Assembly: GCA_032718475.1 (NCBI GenBank) | Contig: JAUCBJ010006439.1 | Location: 1-47,802 of the forward strand | DNA from: Nemertoderma westbladi | Lineage: Eukaryota > Xenacoelomorpha > Nemertodermatida > Nemertodermatidae | Length of the DNA stretch: 47,802 bases | Reading direction: 5' to 3' | In this document: positions 33,671-46,968 of the stretch, in pieces | How the letters are laid out: every line of letters begins with the position of its first letter | Numbering within the stretch: the stretch's first letter is position 1 | Program-made: the position numbers and the translations under genes | Notes under the pieces: generated by a model | Seen by the model: only the letters and a program-made list of their open reading frames with translations | What the model was told of the DNA's origin: nothing | Database searches by the model: none

Positions 33671-34840
33671 GTGTTGTTCATATTGCTTCATTTCCATCTC
33701 ACAGCTTACTTCGAGGTGATCCCCGAGCCCAACAACATGGTCAAATACTTTCTTAAACTGCGGAGGAGCGCGGACAGTTACAGTAAAGTTCCGATAAACA
33801 CCGGTTTTAAGTAATATGCACTGGTAACTGCCCTTAACTTTCATATCAATATTAGATGACCGTAAGAAATTGGAATTTGGCAATCTTTGAAATTCAACCC
33901 CGTCGGGTTGTTCGTATACCCAATATATCCGTTTCACTGATTTAAATTCCATTACTTTACCATCACGTCTCCACTCAATAACATCATTAAAACGATCCCA
34001 TTCTACGAAAGGGCAGATCATCAGTAATCTGTTGTCTCCCTCATATACATCAATAACTATGTTGTTGGATTTGCCGTCATAGAAATACCCAACAGCGGGC
34101 GCGGACGATTCATCATCGTCTTTCTGTACTATAATCTTCCTTTCCAAGCGAAGTGAATTAGAATACGCAGTACCAGAGCGCAAATACGGTATTGCGCGGC
34201 ACTTGAATGTCTTCCCAAAAAAAGACTCACCTTTTATCTTCCGGATGTGAAGAGTCCCTTCATTATCGACATTATACAATTCCGGATTATCCCCGGGCAG
34301 AAAATGTTCATCGCCCCAATCAAACACTAGCCTCGACTCATTTATTGGACACGGAATTGAAATGGATGAACCTGATTTTGCGAAGACGGCCTTTACGACT
34401 GCCGTCAGTTCTGGCAGGTTAAACATCGTGTAATTAATATAGTTAGACAAAGAAGTACCATATTTATTAGTAGCTTTACATTGATACAATCCATTTCTAA
34501 TGTTATCCTCCTTCAACACAAACGACTTATTATTAATAATATCAATAATATTTTGCGATGCAATTTCATTTGTTCCGTTGTAGAGGTGCACATCATTGCG
34601 ATTGGCCCACTCATATTTACACGATGGTATTTCCTTGATCGTGGCCCTCAATATGTCTTTATATATGAAGGCCGTTGACCTCCAATGGCGGGGATTGATA
34701 TTAACCTTCGGTGGTGCGTCACCTTTTAAAATTATAGAAGTTCCATCAGCAATAGTAATAGAGAAAGATTGGCATCGGCTAAAGCACAAGTTCAAAATAA
34801 CTACAATAATAAGTAATAAATAGAAACGATACAACCCCAT
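33671..34840 (-). CDS. Ig/FN3 transmembrane receptor, 5' exon (signal peptide and Ig domains 1-3)
   Basis: Starts at ATG 34840 with a clear signal peptide (LLLIIVVILNLCF, residues 8-20). Ig domains follow: C74/W78/C121, C164/W175/C214 and C276/W290/C341, with typical GLYQCKATN and GSYQC second-Cys motifs. A fourth Ig domain is opened by GDHLEVSC (C380). The frame is open to a stop at 33599, but its end is low-complexity (poly-Pro from the C tract). I place the exon end at the GTATTA donor-like site after residue 390; GAA before GTAAGC at 33710 is a stronger donor but would remove C380. Both are phase 0, whereas the next exon enters in phase 1, so the exact junction is unresolved. The protein would be a secreted-path receptor ectodomain. 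Confidence 0.8.
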
Positions 34841-35126
34841 TTATTATTGGCTTTATGACCCGTTACACAAATTTTAATAAGCCGCGAATAATCAATAACA
34901 TAATTTCATATATAATATAAAAATATGTATTTAATGTAATAAAAGTACTATTCTAGTAAATATAATAATGCCATAAATAATTTTACTAAATAGTATAGTA
35001 AACAAACACATTACAAATATTACTGAAATAATAAAATGTTGGCGGGAAATTCAAACTCATTATTCAAAATGTTAAAGGATTAGATCAGCTCGTAGCACAT
35101 TGCAATCGGCGGACCCCCAACAATGG
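34841..35126. promoter_or_regulatory. Upstream region of the Ig/FN3 receptor
   Basis: About 285 bases of AT-rich DNA separate the receptor start codon from the large satellite; promoter and 5' UTR are presumably here. No specific motif is supported. Confidence 0.3.
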
Positions 35127-38100
35127 GTTGACTAGAACTAACCCCGGCTAGAACTAGTTTGCCAGCCCCTCCCCTCGCAGACTAACCCCGGCTAGAACTA
35201 GTTTGCCAGCCCCTCCCCTCGCAGACTAACCCCGACTAGAACTGGTTTGCCAGCCCCTCCCCACGCTGCAGACTAACCCCGGCTAGAACTAGTTTGCCAG
35301 CCCCTCCCCACGCAGAGTAACCTCGACTAGAACTAGTTTGCCAGCCCCTCCCCACGCCGCAGACTAACCCCGGCTAGAACTAGTTTGCCAGCCCCTCCCC
35401 ACGCAGACTAACCCCGACTAGAACTGGTTTGCCAGCCCCTCCCCACGCAGACTAACCCCGACTAGAGCTGGTTTGCCAGCCCCTCCCCACGCTGCAGACT
35501 AACCCCGGCTAGAACTAGTTTGCCAGCCCCTCCCCACGCCGCAGACTAACCCCGACTAGAACTGGTTTGCCAGCCCCTCCTCCCCACGCAGACTAACCCC
35601 GACTAGAACTGGTTTGCCAGCCCCTCCCCACGCAGACTAACCCCAACTAGAGCTGGTTTGCCAGCCCACCCCACGGCGCAGACTAACCCCGACTAGAACT
35701 GGTTTGCCAGCCCCTCCCCACGCAGACTAACCCCGACTATAACTGGTTAGCCAGCCCCTCCCCTCCCCACGCCGCAGACTAACCTGGACTAGAACTGGTT
35801 TGCCAGCCCCTCCTCCCCACCCAGACTTACCCGACTAGAACTGGTTTGACAACCCCTCCCCACGCAGACTAACCCCGACTAGAACTGGTTTGCCAGTCCC
35901 TCGCCACGCAGACTAACCCCGACTAGAACTGGTTTGCCAACCCCTCCCCACGCAGACTAACCCCGACTAGAACTGGTTTGCCAGCCCCTCCCCACGCAGA
36001 CTAACCCCGACTAGAACTGGTTTGCCAACCCCTCCCCGGGCAGACTAACCCCGACTAGAACTGGTTTGACAACCCCTCCCCACGCAGACTAACCCCGACT
36101 AGAACTGGTTTGCCAGTCCCTCGCCACGCAGACTAACCCCGACTAGAACTGGTTTGCCAACCCCTCCCCACGCAGACTAACCCCGACTAGAACTGGTTTG
36201 CCAGCCCCTCCCCACGCAGACTAACCCCGACTAGAACTGGTTTGCCAACCCCTCCCCACGCAGAGTAACCCCGACTAGAACTGGTTTGCCAGCCCCTTCC
36301 CACGCAGACTAACCCCGACTAGAACTGGTTTGCCAACCCCTCCCCACGCAGAGTAACTCCGACTAGAACTAGTTTGTCAGCCCCTCCCCACGCCGCAGAC
36401 TAACCCCGACTAGAACTGGTTTGCCAACCCCTCCCCACGCAGAGTAACCTCGACTAGAACTGGTTTGCCAACCCCTCCCCACGCAGACTAACCCCGACTA
36501 GAACTGGTTTGCCAACCCCTCCCCACGCCGCAGACTATCCCCGACTAGAACTAGTTTGCCAGCCCCTCCCCACGCCGCAGACTAACCCCGGCTAGAACTA
36601 GTTTGCCAGCCCCTCCCCACGCAGACTAACCCCGACTAGAACTGGTTTGCCAGCCCCTCCCCACGCAGACTAACCCCGACTAGAGCTGGTTTGCCAGCCC
36701 CTCCCCACGCTGCAGACTAACCCCGGCTAGAACTAGTTTGCCAGCCCCTCCCCACGCCGCAGACTAACCCCGACTAGAACTGGTTTGCCAGCCCCTCCTC
36801 CCCACGCAGACTAACCCCGACTAGAACTGGTTTGCCAGCCCCTCCCCACGCAGACTAACCCCAACTAGAGCTGGTTTGCCAGCCCCACCCCACGGCGCAG
36901 ACTAACCCCGACTAGAACTGGTTTGCCAGCCCCTCCCCACGCAGACTAACCCCGACTATAACTGGTTAGCCAGCCCCTCCCCTCCCCACGCCGCAGACTA
37001 ACCTGGACTAGAACTGGTTTGCCAGCCCCTCCTCCCCACCCAGACTTACCCGACTAGAACTGGTTTGACAACCCCTCCCCACGCAGACTAACCCCGACTA
37101 GAACTGGTTTGCCAGTCCCTCGCCACGCAGACTAACCCCGACTAGAACTGGTTTGCCAACCCCTCCCCACGCAGACTAACCCCGACTAGAACTGGTTTGC
37201 CAGCCCCTCCCCACGCAGACTAACCCCGACTAGAACTGGTTTGCCAACCCCTCCCCGGGCAGACTAACCCCGACTAGAACTGGTTTGACAACCCCTCCCC
37301 ACGCAGACTAACCCCGACTAGAACTGGTTTGCCAGTCCCTCGCCACGCAGACTAACCCCGACTAGAACTGGTTTGCCAACCCCTCCCCACGCAGACTAAC
37401 CCCGACTAGAACTGGTTTGCCAGCCCCTCCCCACGCAGACTAACCCCGACTAGAACTGGTTTGCCAACCCCTCCCCACGCAGAGTAACCCCGACTAGAAC
37501 TGGTTTGCCAGCCCCTTCCCACGCAGACTAACCCCGACTAGAACTGGTTTGCCAACCCCTCCCCACGCAGAGTAACTCCGACTAGAACTAGTTTGTCAGC
37601 CCCTCCCCACGCCGCAGACTAACCCCGACTAGAACTGGTTTGCCAACCCCTCCCCACGCAGAGTAACCTCGACTAGAACTGGTTTGCCAACCCCTCCCCA
37701 CGCAGACTAACCCCGACTAGAACTGGTTTGCCAACCCCTCCCCACGCCGCAGACTATCCCCGACTAGAACTAGTTTGCCAACCCCTCCCCACGCCGCAGA
37801 CTAACCCCGACTAGAACTGGTTTGCCAACCCCTCCCCACGCAGACTAACCCCGAATAGAACTGGTTTGCCAGCCCCTCCCCACGCAGACTAACCCCGACT
37901 AGAACTGGTTTACCAACCCCTCCCCGGGCAGACTAACCCCGACTAGAACTGGTTTGCCAACCCCTCCCCACGCCGCAGACTATCCCCGACTAGAACTAGT
38001 TTGCCAACCCCTCCTCACGCCGCAGACTAACCCCGACTAGAACTGGTTTGCCAGCCCCTCCCCACGCCGCAGACTATCCCCGACTAGAACTGGTTTGCCA

Positions 38101-41100
38101 ACCCCTCCCCACGCCGCAGACTAACCCCGACTAGAACTGGTTTGCCAACCCCTCCCCACGCAGACTAACCCCGACTAGAACTGGTTTGCCAGCCCCTCCC
38201 CACGCAGACTAACCCCGACTAGAACTGGTTTGCCAACCCCTCCCCACGCCGCAGACTAACCCCGACTAGAACTGGTTTGCCAGCCCCTCCCCACGCAGAC
38301 TAACCCCGACTAGAACTGGTTTGCCAACCCCTCCCCACGCCGCAGACTAACCCCGACTAGAACTGGTTTGCCAGCCCCTCCCCACGCAGACTAACCCTGA
38401 CTAGAACTGGTTTGCCAACCCCTCCCCACGTAGACTAATCCCGACTAGAACTGGTTTGCCAACCCCTCCCCACGCAGACTAACCCCGACTAGAACTGGTT
38501 TGCCAGTCCCTTCCCACGCAGACTAACCCCGACAAGAACTGGTTTGCCAGTCCCTCCCCACGCAGACTAACCCCGACTAGAACTGGTTTGCCAACCCCTC
38601 CCCGGGCAGACTAACCCCGACTAGAACTGGTTTGCCAACCCCTCCCCCCGCAGACTAACCCCGACTAGAACTGGTTTGCCAACCCCTCCCCACGCAGACT
38701 AACCCCGACTAGAACTGGTTTGCCAGCCCCTCCCGACGCAGACTAAACCCGACTAGAACTGGTTTGCCAAACCCTCCCCACGCAAACTAACCCCGACTAG
38801 AACTGGTTTGCCAACCCCTCCCCACGCAGACTAACCCAGACTAGGGTTTGCCAGCCCCTCCCCACGCAGACTAACCCCGACTAGAACTGGTTTGCCAACC
38901 CCTCCCCACACAGACTAACCCCGACTAGAACTGGGTTGCCAGCCCTCCCCACGCCGTAGACTAACCCCGACTAGAACTGGTTTGCCAACCCCACCCCACG
39001 CAGACTAACCCCGACTAGAACTGGTTTGCCAACCCCTCCCCACGCAGACTAACCCAGACTAGAACTGGTTTGCCAGTCCCTCCCCACGCAGACTAACCCC
39101 GACTAGAACTGGTTTGCCAGCCCCTCCCCACGCAGACTAACCCCGACTAGAGCTGGTTTGCCAGCCCCACCCCACGCCGCAGACTAACCCCGACTAGAAC
39201 TGGTTTGCCAACCCCGAACTGGTTTGCCAGCCCCTCCCCACGCAGACTAACCCCGACTATAACTGGTTAGCCAGCCCCTCCCCTCCCCACGCCGCAGACT
39301 AACCCCGACTAGAACTAGTTTGCCAATCCCTCCCCACGCAGACTAACCCGGACTAGAACTGGTTTGCCAGCCCCTCCCCACCCAGACTTACCCGAATAGA
39401 ACTGGTTTGACAACCCCTCCCCACGCAGACTAACCCCGACTAGAACTGGTTTGCCAGTCCCTCGCCACGCAGACTAACCCCGACTAGAACTGGTTTGCCA
39501 ACCCCTCCCCACGCAGACTAACCCCGACTAGAACTGGTTTGCCAGCCCCTCCCCACGCAGACTAACCCCGACTAGAACTGGTTTACCAACCCCTCCCCGG
39601 GCAGACTAACCCCGACTAGAACTGGTTTGCCAGCCCCTCCCCACGCAGACTAACCCCGACTAGAACTGGATTGCCAGCCCCTCCCCACGCAGACTAACCT
39701 CGACTAGAACTGGTTTGCCAACCCCTCCCCACGCAGAGTAACCCCGACTAGAACTGGTTTGCCAGCCCCTCCCCTCGCAGACTAACCCCGACTAGAACTG
39801 GTTTGCCAACCCCTCCCCACGCCGCAGACTAACCCCGACTAGAACTGGTTTGCCAACCCCTCCCCACGCAGACTAACCCCGACTAGAACTGGTTTGCCAA
39901 CCCCTCCCCACGCCGCAGACTAACCCCGACTAGAACTGGTTTGCCAACCCCTTCCCACGCAGACTAACCCCGACTAGAACTGGTTTGCCAACCCCTCCCC
40001 ACGCCGCAGACTATCCCCGACTAGAACTGGTTTGCCAACCCCTCCCCACGCCGCAGACAAACCCCGACTAGAACTAGTTTGCCAGCCCCTCCCCACGCCG
40101 CAGACTAACCCCGACTAGAACTGGTTTGCCAATCCCTCCCCACGCAGACTAACCCGGACTAGAACTGGTTTGCCAGCCCCTCCCCACCCAGACTTACCCG
40201 ACTAGAACTGGTTTGACAACCCCTACCCACGCAGACTAACCCCGACTAGAACTGGTTTGCCAGTCCCTCCCCACGCAGACTACCCCGACTAGAACTGGTT
40301 TGTCAACCCCTCCCCACGCAGACTAACCCCGACTAGAACTGGTTTGCCAACCCCTCCCCACGCAGACTAACCCCGACTAGAACTGGTTTGCCAGCCCTCC
40401 CCACGCCGCAGACTAACCCCGACTAGAACTGGTTTGCCACCCACTCCCCACGCAGACTAACCCCGACTAGAACTGGTTTGCAAACCCCTCCCCGGGCAGA
40501 CTAACCCCGACTAGAACTGGTTTGCCAACCCCTCCCCACGCAGACTAACCCCGACTAGAACTGGTTTGCCAGCCCCTCCCCACGCAGACTAACCCCGACT
40601 AGAACTGGTTTGCCAACCCCTCCCCACGCAGACTAACCCCGACTAGAACTGGTTTGCCAACCCCTCCCCACGCAGACTAACCCCGACTAGAACTGGTTTG
40701 CCAGCCCTCCCCACGCCGCAGACTAACCCCGACTAGAACTGGTTTGCCACCCCCTCCCCACGCAGACTAACCCCGACTAGAACTGGTTTGCAAACCCCTC
40801 CCCGGGCAGACTAACCCCGACTAGAACTGGTTTGCCAGCCCCTCCGCACGCAGACTAACCGACTAGAACTGGTTTGCCAGCCCCTCCGCACGCAGACTAA
40901 CCCCGACTAGAACTGGTTTGCCAACCCCTCGCCACGCAAACTAACCCCAACTAGAACTGGTTTGCCAGTCCCTCCCCACGCAGACTAACCCCGACTAGAA
41001 CTGGTTTGCCAACCCCTCCCCACGCAGACTAACCCCAACTAGAACTGGTTGCCAGCCCCTCCCCACGCCGCAGACAAAACCCGACTAGAACTAGTTTGCC

Positions 41101-43540
41101 AGCCCCTCCGCACGCAGACTAACCCCGACTAGAACTGGTTTGCCAACCCCTCGCCACGCAAACTAACCCCAACTAGAACTGGTTTGCCAGTCCCTCCCCA
41201 CGCAGACTAACCCCAACTAGAACTGGTTGCCAGCCCCTCCCCACGCCGCAGACTAAACCCGACTAGAACTGGTTTGCCAGCCCCTCCCCACGCAGACTAA
41301 CCCCGACTAGAACTAGTTTGCCAGTCCCTCCCCACGCAGACTAACCCCGACTAGAACTGGTTTGCCAATCCCTCCCCACGCAGACTAACCCCGACTAGAA
41401 CTGGTTTGCCAACCCCTCCCCACGCAGACTAACCCCGACTAGAACTGGTTTGCCAGCCCTCCCCACGCCGCAGACTAACCCCGACTAGAACTGGTTTGCC
41501 ACCCCCTCCCCACGCAGACTAACCCCGACTAGAACTGGTTTGCAAACCCCTCCCCGGGCAGACTAACCCCGACTAGAACTGGTTTGCCAGTCCCTTCCCA
41601 CGCAGACTAACCCCGACTAGAACTGGTTTGCCAGCCCCTCCGCACGCAGACTAACCCCGACTAGAACTGGTTTGCCAACCCCTCGCCACGCAAACTAACC
41701 CCAACTAGAACTGGTTTGCCAGTCCCTCCCCACGCAGACTAACCCCGACTAGAACTGGTTTGCCAACCCCTCCCCACGCAGACTAACCCCAACTAGAACT
41801 GGTTGCCAGCCCCTCCCCACGCCGCAGACAAAACCCGACTAGAACTGGTTTGCCAGCCCCTCCCCACGCAGACTAACCCCGACTAGAACTAGTTTGCCAG
41901 TCCCTCCTCACGCAGACTAACCCCGACTAGAACTGGTTTGCCAATCCCTCCCCACGCAGACTAACCCCAACTAGAACTGGTTGCCAGCCCCTCCCCACGC
42001 CGCAGACTAACCCCGACTAGAACTGGTTTGCCAGCCCCTCCCCACGCCGCAGACTAAACCCGACTAGAACTGGTTTGCAAACCCCTCCCCGGGCAGACTA
42101 ACCCCGACTAGAACTGGTTTGCCAGTCCCTTCCCACGCAGACTAACCCCGACTAGAACTGGTTTGCCAGCCCCTCCGCACGCAGACTAACCCCGACTAGA
42201 ACTGGTTTGCCAACCCCTCGCCACGCAAACTAACCCCAACTAGAACTGGTTTGCCAGTCCCTCCCCACGCAGACTAACCCCGACTAGAACTGGTTTGCCA
42301 ACCCCTCCCCACGCAGACTAACCCCAACTAGAACTGGTTGCCAGCCCCTCCCCACGCCGCAGACTAAACCCGACTAGAACTGGTTTGCCAGCCCCTCCCC
42401 ACGCAGACCAACCCCGACTAGAACTAGTTTGCCAGCCCCTCCGCACGCAGACTAACCCCGACTAGAACTGGTTTGCCAACCCCTCGCCACGCAAACTAAC
42501 CCCAACTAGAACTGGTTTGCCAGTCCCTCCCCACGCAGACTAACCCCAACTAGAACTGGTTTCCAGCCCCTCCCCACGCCGCAGACTAAACCCGACTAGA
42601 ACTGGTTTGCCAGCCCCTCCCCACGCAGACTAACCCCGACTAGAACTAGTTTGCCAGTCCCTCCCCACGCAGACTAAACCCGACTAGAACTGGTTTGCCA
42701 ATCCCTCCCCACGCAGACTAACCCCAACTAGAACTGGTTGCCAGCCCCTCCCCACGCCGCAGACTAACCCCGACTAGAACTGGTTTGCCAGCCCCTCCCC
42801 ACGCCGCAGACTAAACCCGACTAGAACTGGTTTGCAAACCCCTCCCCGGGCAGACTAACCCCGACTAGAACTGGTTTGCCAGTCCCTTCCCACGCAGACT
42901 AACCCCGACTAGAACTGGTTTACCAACCCCTCCCCGGGCAGACTAACCCCGACTAGAACTGGTTTGCCAACCCCTCCCCACGCCGCAGACTAACCCCGAC
43001 TAGAACTAGTTTGCCAGTCCCTCCCCACGCAGACTAACCCCGACTAGAACTGGTTTGCCAATCCCTCCCCACGCAGACTAACCCCGACTAGAACTGGTTT
43101 GCCAATCCCTCCCCACGCAGACTAACCCCGACTAGAACTGGTTTGCCAACCCCTCCCCACGCCGCAGACTAACCCCGACTAGAACTAGTTTGCCAGTCCC
43201 TCCCCACGCAGACTAACCCCGACTAGAACTGGTTTGCCAATCCCTCCCCACGCAGACTAACCCCGACTAGAACTGGTTTGCCAATCCCTCCCCACGCAGA
43301 CTAACCCCGACTAGAACTGGTTTGCCAATCCCTCCCCACGCAGACTAACCCCGACTAGAACTGGTTTGCCAATCCCTCCCCACGCAGACTAACCCCGACT
43401 AGAACTGGTTTGCCAATCCCTCCCCACGCAGACTAACCCCGACTAGAACTGGTTTGCCAATCCCTCCCCACGCAGACTAACCCCAACTAGAACTGGTTGC
43501 CAGCCCCTCCCCACGCCGCAGACTAACCCCGACTAGAACC
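35127..43540. repeat. 8.4-kb GC-rich satellite, about 44-bp unit, with higher-order repeats
   Basis: Roughly 190 tandem copies of a unit starting GACTAACCCCGACTAGAACT, then GGTTTGCCA(A/G)CCCCTCCCCA and CGCA. The unit is 44 bp, or 47 bp with an extra GCC. Variants (CCCGGG, GCC insertion, GGTTAGCC, TTTGTCAG) are arranged in higher-order order: the markers at 35738 and 36957, and at 36371 and 37590, are both exactly 1219 bp apart, showing a duplicated block. Unlike the 36-bp and 45-bp intronic arrays, the unit is not a multiple of three and carries stops, so no long frame exists. It contains CTAG and is C-rich on the plus strand. Confidence 0.97.
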
Positions 43541-44487
43541 GGTACAAAATTTTCGAACATACCATTATTGTCCAATTTCAAAGGACATTTTTTTCAAAAT
43601 TAAGCTTTCGCTATGGGGTTTCCCTGGTCAGTGAATAAATTTTCGACGTCAGTTTTCACGATTGGCGGTCATTTTTCAAGCTATGTCTGTAGTATTTTTT
43701 ATATTTTGGAGACAGACCGAAAAGACAGACAAACCGACAGATGGAAAGATAGGACTAAAATCCATAAATAGTAGAAACTGATGCACCAGGAAAACCACAT
43801 AGCGAAAGTTTTAGTTAGATGAGATTTTATTAGTTAGTGGTGAGATTTTGTATATTGTATTTTCATTAACAGAACAAAATACAGACTGACCGACAAACAG
43901 ACAGAGATTCAAGCGGTTTTGGCTTATGATATGGCTTTAAAGTGTCTTATCTATAATCTACGGAAAATTATGATCTTAATCAACTAAAAAAAAATCTCAA
44001 ACATTTTATTTATTTTAAGATTTTAAGGGTTTCATCTTCCCTTGAGTACACTGTAATGTTTAAACCGCCTGCTACGCTAAATAAATCTACGATGAAACCG
44101 TCATTTCTGAATAAATGAAATACAGTACAGTGGAATCCTTTTTTAAACTTAGAACAACAACTTATTAAAACAACATTAGCTGCATATAGTTCATTCCCCA
44201 GAAATTAGATTCTTAAATTAATAGATTCTTTGTTCTCTGAGAAGAGAGCTTTCGAATGAGCCTAAAATGAACTTCGTACACGTAATTGGAGACATCCAAT
44301 TGGCACCACTGAGCACACAAATTTGCAGAAATTGAAGGTAAACCTCAAACTTCATCGCATTTACCGATATCGCGATAGGAGCCAGTTTCTTCTACCCCAG
44401 ATATCTCGAAAACTAAGTAAGATATGGGAAAAGAGTTTCCATATTTGGATTCAGCATGAAATTCTGCATCAGATAGGATATCCCCTA
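43541..44487. other. AT-rich intergenic region with ACAGAC/CGACAG-rich patches
   Basis: Two patches (about 43712-43745 and 43880-43908) contain ACAGAC and CCGACA words. They are inverted relatives of the GTCTGTC/GTCGGTC patch at 1058-1100, suggesting an old dispersed element. No gene is seen. Confidence 0.5.
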
Positions 44488-44806
44488 GCTTTACACTTCA
44501 ACGGAACCGCCTCCGCTTTGCAGGACATTGCTTTCCCCGTGAGGACCAGCCAGTGTATAATTTTGTGAATTGGCGGCATCTTGGAGTGAATAAGCATGGT
44601 GGACAGCCAATGACTTTCTTGAGACGCATCTTAAAGGACACTGGCCTTGAAGATGGGGATGATCTAGCAAATGTCATGGGTGGTAGGGAGTTGTGGCGGC
44701 ACAATTTTGTCGACAAGCCGCCACAGTACTCTTTTTATATATGTAATATATAATGCACATATAAAACATACATAATATATATAATGCCGATCGTAGTAGT
44801 AGTAGT
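44488..44806 (+). mobile_element. RTE-like retrotransposon 3' fragment
   Basis: Plus-strand frame NRLRFAGHC, then FVNWRHLGVNKHGGQPMTFL, RRILKDTGLEDGDDLANVMG and ELWRHNFVDKPP. It is the same RT C-terminal region as at 5083-5999 and 21781-22030. The 3' UTR is altered by a TATATA-rich replacement before ATGCCGATCG and (TAG)n. It is truncated at the 5' end; no clear target-site duplication is seen. Confidence 0.85.
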
Positions 44807-44812
44807 ATTCAG

Positions 44813-44905
44813 GGCATGGCAGTTGTAGGCTTATATGCGAAATAGTTTATTCCACAATATTTTAGTCTGTTTATTTTTTAATTGAATTTCTGCAAAGTAG
44901 TAAAA
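44813..44905. repeat. Dispersed repeat pair, copy 1
   Basis: GGGCATGGCAGTTGTAGGCT, GTTTATTCCACAATAT and TTGAATTTCTGCAA occur in the same order and orientation at 46673-46763. This is a diverged direct copy of a roughly 90-bp block of unknown class. Confidence 0.75.
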
Positions 44906-46672
44906 GTAGTATAAGATCTTTAGCTATATTTTTTCGCTGCAACTTTAAGAGGGTATGGTAGATTAATTTAGGCTAGCTAGCAATAGCAAGTCAGGTAATA
45001 GCGAAATATATGAAATATTTGAAATCGCGATTTTGACCATGAAGAATTCATTTTATACTAGGGATATGCAAATGATTTTGGAAATTTGAAATGATTTTTT
45101 TGCATGTCGTTTGGGCCCTTATAATTCCCGAACCGTGGGTCCAAATAAAAATCTGATTTCAGATTCGGGATCAGCACACTCAAGTTACCTGATAAAAATG
45201 TTTTTTTTTAATTTTCATTAAGGTTTGGTATTTTTCAAAAAATTAAAACAATTTCAATTACTATTCTAGAACTTTAACGACCTATAAAACCAGTCCGGTT
45301 TGACGAAATGTAAAACTGAATTGATATTCGGCGTCAGCGACCTCCAATTTACTAAATAGAGTTAGTTATATACAAAACACTAAATTAGTGTTTAAAAAAA
45401 ATTTTTTAATTTTATAAATATTCTAGAATATTCTAGATTTTCTTTTTCTCACTAATATTTTTAAAATTGAGTTAATTAATCAAACTTTTTTTTCACTAAA
45501 TTCCAGAAAAGTCTTTCGTTATCTAATTTTTTACATTTTTTACAATTTTTTTTACTGTTTTAACTAATTTTTACTTTTTTTTTAATGAACTATATTTAAT
45601 GAACTATTTACTACACAATATTATCAAATTGATACATACTATACTTTCATTTAATTGAGTAAGTTCCTGGTAAATAATGATTATATAATGTAGACCGGGG
45701 CTTGTCGTTGTCGGGTAGCTTACTGTACAGCTAGTTCTTTACATATGTATTTATTTGAGACTTGATTTATTTTAACACTCGCTTCGCTCGTGCTAAAAAC
45801 CTGCCAACTCTTGAAAAACTCAACCACTCGGACAGAATAGTTAAATTTCGCTAAATTGAAAATGGGTGAAAAAAAAGCGGTGTTGACCGCTTACTTTTTA
45901 TTATCGAATAATAGTCCTTTCAAATTTATTTTTTTGCACTAGCTAAAAAAAGTACATCTAACACAAAATCAAAATTATTAGTTACCATCCTACTGTCAGA
46001 AGGTCAAATATTTGTTACAGAATAAAAACCTCATGATATAAGCCTATTTCATATGAAAAAATTGGTTAAAATATATGAAATATGTACTAACATGAACATG
46101 AATGTGTTTCATGAAACAACGTGAAACAACGCGATTTCAAATGTGAAATATGAAACATTTGAAATATTTCACTCACTCGCTTCGCTCGTTCGTGTAAATA
46201 TTAACACTCGGGACCGGCGTGAGATAAAGTCCTACATTATACACAATATAATAAATAGTTATTAAACATTTTAAATATCTACTACCGTATTACTCGCTCG
46301 TAAAAATTTCACTAGCTCAATAAAAAAAATCGCTACAATAACGAATAATGTTCTAAAACACAAAAATATTTTTATTAGACAGTAGATAATATCAGATTGT
46401 TTACATGTACTAGAACATAATAAAATGACATAAAACCCAATAAGAAGACATAAAAACTCTCACAAATTTGCTGTATATACATATTATACTAATATCGAAA
46501 AATTTGTTGCAAAAACTAGCTAGTATAAACCACAAAAAATATGTGTTCTAGAACAAAGATTTATCTTAATCAATGGCTACATTGTTCTTGATCACATAAA
46601 ACAACAAAAATTTAAATATTGTATCGCTATGTCAGGTGAACGACAGATATAATAACATGGGAGCATGACAGG
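44906..46672. other. AT-rich intergenic region
   Basis: Strongly AT-rich, with CACTCGCTTCGCTCGTG-type short palindromes near 45776-45796 and 46171-46192 and a TGAAATATTTGAAAT-rich stretch near 45006 and 46145. No gene is seen. Confidence 0.5.
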
Positions 46673-46763
46673 GCATGGCAGTTAGGCTTATATCCGAAAT
46701 CGTTTATTCCACAATATATATTTGTCTGGTTATTTTTTACTTGAATTTCTGCAAGTTGGTAAA
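46673..46763. repeat. Dispersed repeat pair, copy 2
   Basis: Direct diverged copy of 44813-44905, about 1860 bp away. Confidence 0.75.
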
Positions 46764-46854
46764 ATTAATGCTCTTAAAAATAATATTATTATTTCTAATA
46801 GTCCTTGGGAATTAGATACATTTTAAAATTTCGGAAAATAATATCTGTTCAACA

Positions 46855-46895
46855 GAGCCTCGTGCTGCACGAAGGCCCACGAACGTGTTGTATAC
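46855..46895. repeat. Dispersed hairpin-containing repeat, copy 2 (inverted)
   Basis: CCTCGTGCTGCACGAAGG then CCCACGAACGTGTTG, the inverted counterpart of the block at 2098-2150. Confidence 0.5.
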
Positions 46896-46968
46896 TATAG
46901 TAGGGGCCCCGAGCCCCCATCTCTTGGCGATATTATATTTACAATGTGTTGTGTAAGACTATTAATTT

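Noticed and set aside
35127-43540. Centromere or telomere identity of the satellite
   Set aside because: Unit length and a lone 8.4-kb block beside genes give no support; no telomere repeat is seen.
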